Part shown: positions 36,050-46,885 of the stretch, one piece after another
How the letters are laid out: every line of letters begins with the position of its first letter
Numbering within the stretch: position 1 is the stretch's first letter
From: Gossypium raimondii
Taxonomy: Eukaryota > Streptophyta > Magnoliopsida > Malvales > Malvaceae
Assembly: GCF_025698545.1 (NCBI RefSeq)
Contig: NC_068575.1
Span: forward strand, 45,889,980-45,953,979
Direction: 5' to 3'
DNA: 64,000 bases
The notes under the pieces: generated by a model
Databases searched by the model: none
What the model saw: only the letters and a program-made list of their open reading frames with translations
What the model was told of the DNA's origin: nothing
Position numbers and translations under genes: made by a program

Positions 36050-37311
36050 ACATTAAACTAAACTTACAGCAAACTAACGTGTTTTTTTAATTATATTCCA
36101 TTTTTAAAAATAATGACAAAAATAATATCAATATGCATGATTAGTGCAAAATTTAAAGCGAAGAGAGAGGATTGATTTCATTTTCATAGTCAAAGCCCGT
36201 ACCCAAATATATATATATTATTGGACATCTTGTCCTATTATAATCGTACATAAGATTAAAAAATTGATAAATTAATAATTTTTATTAAAATAATATTGAC
36301 ATGTAATTTTCGTATTAAATTCTCATATCACGTGGTATAATATTTTATTTCGTATTTTCATTATCTTTTATTATATCAATATAACCGATCCTAATATCGC
36401 ATAACAGTGTTCACACTTTCTTGTTCTCGTGAACTCAGAATTAAAAAAATGGAGACTTAGGGCTCCTTTGGTTTGCCATTGCATACCAGTGAGGTGCGGT
36501 TGGGGGGGGGGGGAAATGGCAGCAACCGCACTGGTCAGCCCCAAATCAACTGGAGATTGTTGGTCCGGTAAAAATTTAGCAACTCCAGTTGCTTTTTCTT
36601 TTCCTCTTTTGCCCATATTATTTCTTTTGTTTCTTCTGATTTTTGGTTACCCTTCTTCGCCCCTTTCCCTTTCCCCTTCCCCTTCCCTTTCCCTTTCCCC
36701 TTGGTTTGCAAATCAGTTTGGTCAAAGTGATGGTGGTGACTGTTTACGGGTTAACATGCATTTCTCCTTTTGCAGATTTCAACTATTGCTGGTGAATTGA
36801 GATACACCGATGCCATGAAACTGCTGTATACCTAAGAGGACGCAACCAAAGGGTCTGTTTTTGCTAAAATTTTCATTTTATTTTAATGACCCTTCTGTTA
36901 TTTGGTTAAATTTCAAAAATAGTCCTACAGATAAATTCAGATCATTGTTTTGCATTCAGTAATCTTTCCAGAAAAGAAGGCTTCTTATGATGAATGTGCT
37001 AATGAGGTTTTAGGCAGTTGAAACTAGCAACTGATGCAATTTCTTTCTTTGAGCATCTAATACATTAATAAGTAGTGTCGTGAAATTCTTATGAAAAACT
37101 TCTAGTTTTTGTAAAAGACAATGTTAATGAAACCCCTGCCGAGGAAATGAATGGAAATCTTTTCTAAAATGTAAATAATGGGAAAGAAATGAGGTGAAGC
37201 ACATAAATCTCTTCAAGTAGCAAATATATTGTGCAGTTGTTTTGTTGATGAAGATGTGGACTTACTGTTGTATCAATTGACAGAATTCATAGTTGGTAGC
37301 AACTTAATATT
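36050..37311. other. Intergenic region with a possible Tourist/hAT-like end and a pyrimidine tract
   Basis: 36456-36475 (TTAGGGCTCCTTTGGTTTG) resembles the ends of plant Tourist- or hAT-type MITEs, and a weak complement (GCAACCAAAGGGTC) lies near 36843. 36488-36505 is a G-run, and 36650-36705 is a CCCTTT-type pyrimidine tract. A short open stretch after TTTGCAG at 36774 reads ISTIAGELRYTDAMKLLYT; I do not recognise it. No gene is claimed. Confidence 0.35.
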
Positions 37312-37510
37312 ATGTTCGGTAATGATTTTCCAGTGTATCCATCGCCTAGTGAGCGGTCAGCAGCTGACGGTGCTCAAAAGCAAAAGCTGGATGATGCCGA
37401 CAAAAAAATTGATGTTTTCTTCTTCCATAATTCTATTCCTTTTAGTGCTGCTAAATCCATGTATTTGCATGTTGAATTTTATATAAGCAAATTAAGTGAT
37501 CAATTTACTA
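37312..37510 (+). pseudogene. Fragment of a hAT-transposase-like (DUF659) protein
   Basis: The reading FPVYPSPSERSAADGAQKQK followed by LDDADKKIDVFFFHNSIPFS and AAKSMYLHVEF matches the start of the DUF659 region of plant hAT-superfamily proteins (KKxAVFFFHNSIPFSAAKS in relatives, from memory). The similarity stops abruptly, and neither the BED finger nor the catalytic/hATC parts are nearby. It may be a captured or deletion remnant. A further open stretch after AATGCAG at 37516 (EEADELCRTREEKEDS) is unrecognised. Confidence 0.6.
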
Positions 37511-37791
37511 ATGCAGGGAAGAAGCAGATGAGTTGTGCCGAACGCGGGAGGAGAAAGAGGACAGTTCATGTACTGCCTCAGAAATGTTCTTTGAGCTATT
37601 GATGTATAAACATTTTCCTTCTTTGAGCTAAATACTATTTGTTGTTTACTTATAAGTGATCTTTGAGCTGTTACCAGTAGTAATTTAGATTCTTGGTCTC
37701 CAAAATGTTGGTGTATAAACAATCATGAGAAGGAAAATGTTCGTTTTGCAGCCAAAAGAAATTTCATGGTTTTTATGTTTATTGATTGTAG

Positions 37792-38953
37792 GCTGTCAGA
37801 AAAGATAATAAACAACGGTTTAGCCTTCTTGAGGAAAATGGAGAGCTTCTGATACGTGCAAACCAAGGCCATACCGTCATGGTGATGAATCTTTCTTAAA
37901 AATTTATTAATTTCTTCATGCTTTATCTGAATTGTCACCTTAGATTATTTTTAGCTGTTGTTTTGAGCATCTTTATTTATGTCTATGCACTTCTAAGGAA
38001 GATATTGTATGTCATGTTGGCAGACAGTTGAGTCTGAAAGATTATTAAAACAAATACTTTCAGCTGATGAAGTGCAATGTAAGAACATCATGTCTCTTAG
38101 ATTTATGGACTTTCTTTATGCCTTTTATTTTGCATAATCCTCTTGATTTTCCCTGAGATGATAGTTTGCGTACATGGAACCTATAAGAGGAATTTGGAAT
38201 CAATTTTGGAGTCGCGTTTGAAGCGCATGAAAAGATTGCATGTTCACTTCTCAAGTGGCTTGCCGACTGACGGTGAAGTGATAAGTGGTGAGATATCATG
38301 AAATTTCTCTTTACTGTTCCTCTGAACTTTGACATACGAACTCCTTCATTTTACTCTCTATTTTTAATATGCCAGCACTGTATACGTGACAAACTGCTTA
38401 GGGGTGTTGTTATGCTTGTTATCTGCATTTCACCATAGGATTCATGCTAAAGATTATGAAAGGGGATTACTAAGGTGCCGATATAAAACGTGAATTTTAA
38501 GCGATAATGGGAAATGACAAGCACTAATCGGCATAAATTGAGTTTTAGTGAATCTAAATGCTGTAGAGGGCTTATGATGATTTGTATCTTTTACCCTCTT
38601 CAGGTATGAGACGAGATGTTAACGTTTTGATCTATCTTGATGTTAGAAAAGCTTTGGAAGGTAAGCATGCTTGCAGTTATTGCTTCGGTTCATAGAATCA
38701 TGAAAGAAGCAAGTCATCTTTCTCACTTTTCTTTAGAGTCGTGGCCGAACATATATTGATTTGTTCTTGCCAAACTACGATTCTTAAGTTGTCTTCGCTT
38801 GTTTTATTGATGACTGCAGAAGGCATGAAGCTTTACATTTCAGACAACAAAGTGATATTGACTTAAGGTTTTGATGGAGTGGTACCTGTCAAGTGCTTTG
38901 AGAAAATAGAATCATGGCCAGACAGAAAACCCATACCTTTCTTAAATGTTTAA
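37792..38953 (+). pseudogene. 5'-truncated tRNA 2'-phosphotransferase (Tpt1/KptA) gene copy
   Basis: Five exons keep their introns: 37792-37881, 38024-38078, 38165-38287, 38604-38660 and 38820-38953. They read AVRKDNKQRFSLLEENGELL / IRANQGHTVM|TVESERLLKQ / FCVHGTYKRNLESILESRLK / HVHFSSGLPTDGEVIS / GMRRDVNVLIYLDVRKALE / EGMKLYISDNKVILT, then a TAA where the family has Glu, then GFDGVVPVKCFEKIESWPDR and a natural stop at 38951. Tpt1 removes the splice-junction 2'-phosphate of tRNA using NAD+. The exons for the N-terminal third (including the RHxA region) are absent upstream, and the TAA at 38864-38866 cuts off the last about 28 residues, so this is a non-processed pseudogene or captured fragment. 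Splice sites all look usable and the rest of the frame is open, so it is young. The SGL motif reads SRL. Confidence 0.85.
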
Positions 38954-39790
38954 AATTGAATGATGAAATGATCAGGTTTTTTTTTTTTTTTAACTTTCTT
39001 TTAAACCTGTGTGATGATAAATTTGTATTTATAAAAGATGACCACCATTCATATTTGTCCAAGTCGATTACAATAAGAGTACATTTTATCTATATAAATT
39101 GTTAATCCAAGTCTGTTCAATCTTTAGACAAAATGAACCTTGCTAAACAAGTTATGCGTGCAATTTAGTTGGAGAGGTTTTTTGTTAGGTCATGTAATAT
39201 TTTTGTTAGTTAAACTATTAGAAATTCAAGAGCAAATTGGGTCATCTAATATAAAAATGAGCAATTTAGTCCTTATATGCTTCATTTTGAAGCAAACAAG
39301 TAACTTTTGAATAGTTTTAATATTTTCTTATCTAAATGCTCGTGGAAAAATTGAAAATAAACATGTCTAAAAGTTTAATCATAAAAATCCATCAGAAAAT
39401 ATAACAAAAAAGAAGAAGTTAAAATGAAAGAAGAAAACAACATTGAAGACCAAAATTGCTGCAATTCAAATCTAGAAACAAAATTGAAATTGAGAAAATA
39501 AAATTTACGTTCTAAATTTTAGAATTCGAAATTGTTGATGGACAAACAATAGAATCCTAATTTGCCAATGGACAGAAAATCACTGATGAGATGAGTTGAA
39601 AGGTGCTTTACGGTCGGAAATAGAATACATAATTGGGAATATGAAGAAAAACCCTAATTCATTATGTTGTTAAGTAAATTGAACTTGGGTTGCTAATGGT
39701 AAAGTAACAATCATAAAATCAATATTCAAAGTCAAGTCTAAATATTTTAATATTTGATAGAAGAAATTGATGAAGTTTGTTGATACAATC
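38954..39790. other. Intergenic DNA after the Tpt1 pseudogene
   Basis: AT-rich; nothing recognised beyond a T-run near 38978 that may belong to the old 3' UTR. Confidence 0.4.
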
Positions 39791-40080
39791 ATAAGAATAT
39801 TTAATACTAAGAATTTTATTAATTTATATATTTTTGTTAAATTATATTTAATAATAATTATTTTAAATTATATTTTATAGTATTATATATTATGATTTTA
39901 GTAAATTCATATAAGAATATTTAATACTAAGAATTTTATTAAATTATATATTTTTGTTAAATTATATTTAATAATAATTATTTTAAATTATATTTTATAA
40001 TATTATATATTATAATTTTAGTAAATTCATATATTTTATTAAATTATATATTTTTATTAAATTATATTTAATAATAATTT
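39791..40080. repeat. AT-rich tandem repeat, 120-bp unit, about 2.4 copies
   Basis: Copies start at 39791 and 39911 (ATAAGAATATTTAATACTAA) and differ at only a few positions. A third, shortened copy begins at 40031. The unit contains TTAAATTATATTTAATAATA. The near identity points to recent duplication. Confidence 0.9.
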
Positions 40081-40174
40081 TTAATCATTTAGTAATTTTG
40101 TAATTGTTAAATAATTTTAAAAACTTCTATTATATATCATTTTTAATCTAATGTCCTTAAAAGTCATTTTCTAT

Positions 40175-40343
40175 TTTCACCTCACCGCTACAGCTGCGTT
40201 TGAATCCAAACACACACTCCACCGCTGTTTCTAATCTCACTGCTACAGTAACCAATCTCACCGCTACAGTACCTAATCTCACCGCCACCACTGTTTTTAA
40301 CCTCACCGGAGCTAAACACACCGTCTATCCAAACTAAGCCTTA
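40175..40343 (-). mobile_element. End of a DNA transposon with subterminal repeats
   Basis: ATCTCACYGCTACAGTA-like words recur four to five times (from 40181, spaced about 20-30 bases). The segment ends with CCAAACTAAGCC followed by TTA; on the minus strand this is GGCTTAGTTTGG, a Tourist/hAT-style end. Clustered short subterminal repeats are a usual transposase-binding layout. The other end was not found; the tandem repeat at 39.8-40.1 kb may belong to its body. Confidence 0.5.
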
Positions 40344-41405
40344 GACGACTAAAATTAATTGGCATCTCTTTATAATCTTGCTGCTGAATATTCCTTTATA
40401 TTTTATTCCTTATGTGGCGCATGTGTTATTTACATGATTAAATTAAAATTTTAAAGATTATTTGTTATAAAGGTAAATCTCTTACGTCTAAAAAAAATCA
40501 AATCCTGCCTTAGTATTATTTTATTAAAAAAATTAAAAAAAGCTAAAAGTAATCTCTTATTAATATTTGTTATTTTTATAAAGTAAAAGATTTTAGTATT
40601 GTTTGAAAAGTGACCGAGTAATTGAATTTGAGTGTAGCTACTTATAATTACATAATGATAGCATATTTAAGTAACTATTGTAATTGATAAGTTCTATCGA
40701 ATTAGGTGTAATTGGAACATCCCGATTACATTTTCAATTCTTAAGGGAGGTGAGAATTGGAGTAATTACATATAAAATTACACTAAATTCTAAATTTAAA
40801 AATTATTTTTATACAAATTATAAAAATATATTATAAACATGAACATATATAAGCGTTCAGATTGTTATGACAAAAATTTCTTATATTATAAATCTTAAAA
40901 ATTATATTATAAAAATAATGTATGTATTTTATAAAATTATAATAAAAGTTATATTATTTAAATCCTAAAAAATTCTAAAGGTATGACTAAAAGTTTATTA
41001 TAAAAAATTTATATGTTATAAAAGGATTATAATATATTTACTTATAAAACTTATGGTCAAGAAGTATGAATATAATTTATTTATGCGTCCATGCTATATA
41101 TTATATAGATGATATAATTATTCATAAAAATTTATAGTCCTTTTAATCATAACTTATTTATAAAAAAAAACTTTCTTACAAAAATATATTACTTATAAGA
41201 AGTTTTATGAAAGTTATTGGACAAATTATAATTTTTTATAAAGGTTATATATTATAAAATCTATTTTATTATTTATTTTATTTATATATTATAGAAGGGA
41301 TATAACTTAGCATAAGCCTTTCTCCAAAATAAGTTCATATAAGTTTTTATAATTAAAGCTACAAACTATTTAAACTATAAACCCAAATACTATAAGATAG
41401 AAGTT
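40344..41405. other. Very AT-rich intergenic stretch
   Basis: No gene or clear element. Many TTATAAA/TTTATAA words between 40800 and 41300 give it a worn-repeat look. Confidence 0.4.
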
Positions 41406-42115
41406 AATTATGCAAAGACAAAATGTTTTCTTGCACCATATCAAAATCCTTGAATAGAGAAAGATACATGATTGCATCCAATATGCCAGATCTGTTTGGA
41501 AACAACATTCCTTCGAACTTCTAGAGCATCTAAGCTCTAGCTAAGCAATCAATCTCCTCTATAATTGCATGTAGTGGAGGGGCTAGGTTGACAAAATTGT
41601 CCAACCATATGCATTTCATCCGATAACCATGAAAATCTTTATATGGTTTCTCCTTCAGCAGCATGACCCCCGACAACTAACCACACTCATACTCTGGATT
41701 AATGCCACTAGTTATGATTATCGCCTTCCAATTGATTGGAAGGTCGATTATTAAAGCGACATATTTGAGCACAATGGTCATTTCCCTACATGAAAAATGG
41801 AATGCAAATGTTTCTAGCTTTCATCTTTTAACCAATGCGACAACTAAATTCGAAATGATTTTCAACTTTGTCATCTTAGATATCACACATAAACCGACAT
41901 CCTTCAAGTGCTCTTTGATATGACGATTAGGATTCATGAAATATAAATTGTGTTGGATCCAAAGAACTCGATCAATGGCTTGTTAAAAATTCACAAAATA
42001 ATAATATTAAATTTTAAAAATCATAATAATATTTTCGCAAAAATTAAAAACTAAAAAGAATTGAGTTAGAGATATCACCATATTGATGGTGTATTTTGCA
42101 ACGTGTTCCATCATT
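41406..42115 (-). pseudogene. Second decayed plant-mobile-domain fragment
   Basis: Minus-strand reading gives HLKDVGLCVISKMTKLKIIS (about 41930-41870), then LETFAFHFSCREMTIVLKYV (about 41815-41760), LPINWKAIITSGINPEYECG and IIEEIDCLARAWML-like words (about 41560-41520). This is the first half of a PMD domain in the order expected of MAIN-like proteins. Frames change and stops occur. It is more diverged than the copy at 28.1-30.3 kb and has no visible TIRs. Confidence 0.65.
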
Positions 42116-42491
42116 CTTCTCTGAAAAATAAGTAAAAAGAACAAGATTTTCTGAAGAGTAGGAGTGCTTAAGAGCTTGAGAGAGTTTGAGTTTTGGGAAG
42201 ATTTTGGGCGTGAAGAAAGGAGAAATGTATGAGTTTTTATAGGGTGGAAATTGGCAACCGTAAGAGTCAACCTCCACTGTATTTAATTCATTTGATTAGG
42301 TCAACATCCAAATAAATATCCCCATCAAACCTCTTAACCCTTAACTCAACACCCATATGTGTCGAGGTACTTTGCATGTACTTCACAATAATACCTCATA
42401 ACATGCATAACACTAATTAGTGTAGAGTGTCGAATTACTACTCAAGAAAAAATATTCATAAAAATTTCCCATTAACATATAAAAAATAATA

Positions 42492-44481
42492 GGGTAAAGT
42501 ATACAAATGGTCGAGTGCCCATGTTTCTATTTTGGTCACCCAACTTTAAAAATTTTCAATTTAGACATTAACATTTGAATTTGTTCTTATTTTGATCATC
42601 CACCGTTAAATTGATAATAGAAAGACTTATTCTAATTGGTATAATAACACATTTATTCCTCGATACTTACATATTATATCAATTTGATCCTAATTCTAAA
42701 TAACTTAATAAATTTAACAGCTCACATTTAGAAATTCTATCAATTTGATCCTCAAACTTTCTAACAAAGCTTTAAGCTTTTATAACAAAGGCATTCCATA
42801 TCTATTAATTGTTTTATTTATGGTTAAAATAATCCAATTCAGTACATAACCCTTTTGAAATTAAATATCATCTTTATCAATAACTGTTCTATGTCAAGGT
42901 GTGTTCTTTTTTCTCTTCGCTAAAAATATTATATATATTCATTTACATATCCTTGAATTTCCCTTTTTTTGGGGGATTTTGGCATATAGATACCTAACTG
43001 AGAAACCAAGCTACAATCACTTACAGGTTTATTTCTTCATCATCTTTTTTTTTTTCAGTGTAGAAATTTCATGATATTTATTTTGTATGCTTGAGTTTGA
43101 CTTCTAAGCATGTGATTTTGTTATATTGTTTTTTAGTAAAAAAGTAATTTATTATTTCATATGGCTAATAAATATAATTGGTAATCTGCTGTAATAATGT
43201 GTTTGTTTGTAGAACCCAGAAATCAAAATTTAAAAGCTTGATAATATTGACCTTTTTTGTTTAATTTATTTATGATGTGTGTTGACACCATTTTTTGGAT
43301 GAAAACGGGGTCGACTTGAATTTTGAAAATAAAAACGGGAGTCGCCACCAATCCTTTTTGAGGTGTGATTGGGTCACCTTGAAAATTGTTGTTTTTAATA
43401 AATGATTTGATTTTATTAAAACAACGATTTTGGTCCACGAAATTTAAAAAACGGGTTCGGGAGTCGGTTACGTACGAGGAAGGATTAGCACCCTCGTAAC
43501 GCCCAAAATTGGTACCTAGTTGACTACTTAATGTTTTAATGTCGAAAATCGAGAACTTTGAAGAATCTAAAAATACGATCCTTGTATTGAAATGTTAAAA
43601 ATTTTAGGAAAAAGGGACACGTTCCACGTTAATCGAGAAAGAAAGCATCACATCCAGTAAGTTAGGACACAATGTCTTGAATTCCTGATACGCGGATGAA
43701 TGGAAAAATTTACTTATTTAAAAGATGTTTAATTATCTCGGGTTTAGAAAAGGGACTATGCCCAGTAAGTTAGGACACGATCTTTTTTTTTAATTCCCGA
43801 GATTGTTTAAAAACTTGAGTTTGAAAAGATTCGTATATTTAGATTTATTGTGAAAATCAAAACCCAGTAAGTTAGGGCACGATCTTCTCGAATCTAAACA
43901 CGAAGTGCCATTTTTTAAAACAAATTTTGTTATATTGAATGAAATAAAAACACGAAGTCGTAGTAAAAATGTGAAAGCAAATTACATTATTATGCATGGC
44001 AAAACTATGATGAATACAAAAGTATAAAAATAATACGGGCAATAATAATAAAATAAAACAAAGAAAAGAACAAATCGATAACATGCGAAATAATAAACCG
44101 TAACATGTAAATAAAATGCATAAATGCGTATAAATATTATATAAATATATAATATATACATATAAAAAATATGCATGTGAGATATATAAAAAATAAAATA
44201 AGATAAATATATATATGTATAGATATAAAAGAAGCCGTATAAAAAACATATAAATATGTATCCGTATATTCGTGAGGAAAATGGAAAGTATATAGATATA
44301 CATATATAAAAGAAAAAGTATTTATGTATATATTAAATAAGTTAGAAACAAATACATATACATATATGTATATACATATATAAGCAAATATATAATAATA
44401 ATATTAATATAATAAGACACATATTTAAAATTACATAAGTAAATATAAATGAAAATATATAATGAGAATAACAAAGATATA

Positions 44482-44527
<46 letters not shown>

Positions 44528-46578
44528 TAAAATTGTTAAAATATGGGCTAAATCGAAATAAAAACAAAAGAAACTGGGCGAATTCAAAATAAAAGGGACT
44601 AAATTACAGAGCGCGCCAAAAACGAAGGGATCAAATGGGAAAATAACCCAGCCGCCTCAAAACGCAGCGCAGCAGTGGGCCAAATTGAGAGAAAAACAAA
44701 ACTTTGTGGCCAAATTGCAAAAGTGCAGAAAACTTCCCTGAAAGTACCACAAAATCGGAGGGACCCATTGCGCAAATAACCCAAAAGTCAGAAACACGCG
44801 GATCCTCCCCTTGGGTCGGGTCACCGCGTGGGTCAGAGACCAAAACGACGCCGTTTTTGGTCTCTGAACCCTAAGCCCAAACGGCGCCGTTTTGAAAACC
44901 TTATTTAAGACAAAATTTTTTTAAAAAACTCATTCTTTCATTGTTTAGAAAAAAAACTTCAGAGAAAAAATAGAAACCCTCAGCCGGCCTTTTCCTTTGG
45001 CTAAACGGGCCACCCATGACCCCGCCACATGCGGTGGTCGGAGGTTCTAAACGGTCGGTTTTTAACCCCGTTTCAGGGACCAACTAAGGATCGGGCTTTA
45101 GACTCGTAGGGCCGAGGAGCGAAACCCCCAAACGTCGCCCTCGGGGTCCGATCTCGGAGACCCGAAGACGGACTCCGGCGACAACGCAAGCGAAGTGACT
45201 CAGGTACCGTTTCGTTTCCTTTTTCTGTTTCTTTGTTTGTAGATGTAGAGAGAAGAAAAAGAAAAAGAAAAATAAACAAATCCGAAACAGGAGAATCGCA
45301 AATCACCTTCAAATTTTTTTGTTTCCTTTTGATTTCTGAAAGTGTTTTTAAAAGAGGGGAAAACCGAATCCCTTACAATGGTTTTGAATGGCTTTTTATA
45401 GCCATTTTACAATGTTTTTATATTATTTCTTGTCCTTTCTTGCAGGCCATTTGAAGGCGGTGGAGCAGGTGGGTAGAGACGTGATGTGCGGCGGCCAGCA
45501 GAGTGGCGGTGGCAGGGCAAGTGGCCGACCCTAGGTGCGGCGCACCTAGGGTTAGGTTCACTATTTTTGGCTTATGAAAATGTTAGGGTTTAAGGAGTTG
45601 GGCTTATTTGGGCTAGTGGGTTAGGTCTAGGGTCTGTTTAGGTGTATTGGGCTCCAAGTTTTGGGCCGGTGTTTAGGGGGTTGGGTTTGGGTTATTTTAA
45701 GTTGGTTTGTTTAAGATGGGTTTGTAATGGGCCGGGCAAAATGGGCTTGTACAATGTGAATATAGTATAAAGTTTGAAGCTTATGGTAAAACCGCCCATA
45801 AAGTGGACTAATGTCTTCTTTTTTTTTTTTTTTAATTTGGTATTTTTTATCTTGGTTTGCATATTTTACCATATGTTAGGAAGTAAAATGTTTTAAAAAA
45901 AAAATTCAGTGAAAATTGCTTGATTTTGGACTATTTAGCTTCATTTACTATTGGCTTGCTGTTTTCTTGATAAGTATGATATTTCCTTTAAGATACATAG
46001 AAATTGTCTTAAAAGTTGATCATTGAAATTGAAAATTAAATCTAAAGTTAAAAAATATGGTTTTGAAAAATCCAATTGTTCAATCAATAATTATATATGA
46101 AAAATTATGAACATTTAATTTTTCATAAGAAAAAAATTTGAAAGAATTAATTGAATTTTCTTTTGTTACATTGGTAATGATTTTTTAATTTTATAAATTG
46201 ATTAAGAGATTATTATGTGTTCTATTTTTTAATTATTTGTGAAAAAGTAAAAAATTAATAGATGTGGAAGGTCTTTGTTTTAAAAGTTGAAAGTTTTGGT
46301 TAGGAAGTTTGATCATCAAATTGATAGAATTTGTAAATGTGAAGGGTTAAATTTATTAAATTATTTAGAATTAGGATCAAATTGATAAAAAAATGCAAAT
46401 ATTGAGGAGTAAATGTGTTATTATACTAGTTAGAAAAGGCTTTCCGTTATCAATTTAACGGTGGGTGACTAAAATAAGAATGAATTCAAACGTTAGTGCC
46501 TAAATTGTAAATTTTTAAAGTTAGATGACCAAAAAAGGAACATAGGCACAATTGGGTGACCATTTGTATAATTTACCC
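42492..46578. mobile_element. Long-TIR DNA element (Mutator-like) split by a solo LTR
   Basis: The left end GGGTAAAGTATACAAATGGT and the right end (minus strand) GGGTAAATTATACAAATGGT begin inverted repeats that can be followed for about 330 bp (both arms contain ATCAATTTGAT and CATCTATTAATT or near forms). The 8-bp repeat AAATAATA flanks it (42484-42491 and 46580-46587, with one extra C at the right); read as 9 bp it has one mismatch, as expected for Mutator-like elements. Without the LTR at 43280-45753 the element would be about 1.6 kb. No transposase is visible. Confidence 0.8.
43280..45753 (+). mobile_element. Solo LTR, Ty3/gypsy-type family (2474 bp)
   Basis: It starts TGTTGACACC and ends GGGCTTGTACA with a perfect 5-bp target duplication ATGTG (43275-43279 and 45754-45758), so it is a complete LTR with no internal region. 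Regions: a 5' part with GGTTCGGGAGTCGGTTACG, an AT-rich middle with an (AAT)n microsatellite at 44490-44525, then two palindromes (44842-44857, 44879-44892) before a TATA-like TTATTTAAG at 44901, and a GC-richer downstream part. The clean target duplication suggests moderate age. Small ORFs inside are low-complexity and not genes. Confidence 0.88.
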
Positions 46579-46599
46579 CAAATAATATTAAAACATATG

Positions 46600-46885
46600 A
46601 TATCAAAGTATACCTTCGAATCTTATTGCATGATGGTTGTGGATATGATTAAAGAATGTTCTGGAAGTACACGTTCAATGACTTTTATTAGGAAAATTAA
46701 GGAAGTAACTCGTCAGGTTCCAACAATTAAGTTCCAGCTCGTGAATAGGAACGAAATATGGTTGCTCATTGGCTAGCTAAATCATGTATTTCTAATGATG
46801 TTAACTTAATTTATATTGATGTTCCTACACCTTACGTTAGGAGACTACTTTTAGAAGAGATATTAAGTGATTCCCATGTATGAAT
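46600..46885 (+). mobile_element. LINE tail: end of an RNase H-like domain
   Basis: Reading with a frame change gives IKECSGSTRSMTFIRKIKEV, then FQLVNRN and (shifted) MVAHWLAKSCISNDVNLIYI followed by a stop after LLLEEILSDSHV. The AHWLA motif near the end of an RNase H fold is typical of plant LINE-encoded RVT_3 domains. The rest of the LINE is absent. Confidence 0.55.

Noticed and set aside
36429-36800. 123-residue ORF with a hydrophobic middle
   Set aside because: It arises from a G-run and a CCCTTT pyrimidine tract; the Leu/Phe/Ser composition follows from the repeat.
36456-36862. Complete Tourist-like MITE
   Set aside because: The left tip is convincing, but the supposed right tip (GCAACCAAAGGGTC) matches weakly and no TTA/TAA duplication brackets both ends; kept only as a remark.
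43872-44587. Overlapping minus-strand ORFs of 60-140 residues rich in Tyr, Ile and Leu
   Set aside because: They are translations of the AT-rich, microsatellite-containing middle of a solo LTR, with no domain and no conservation signal.
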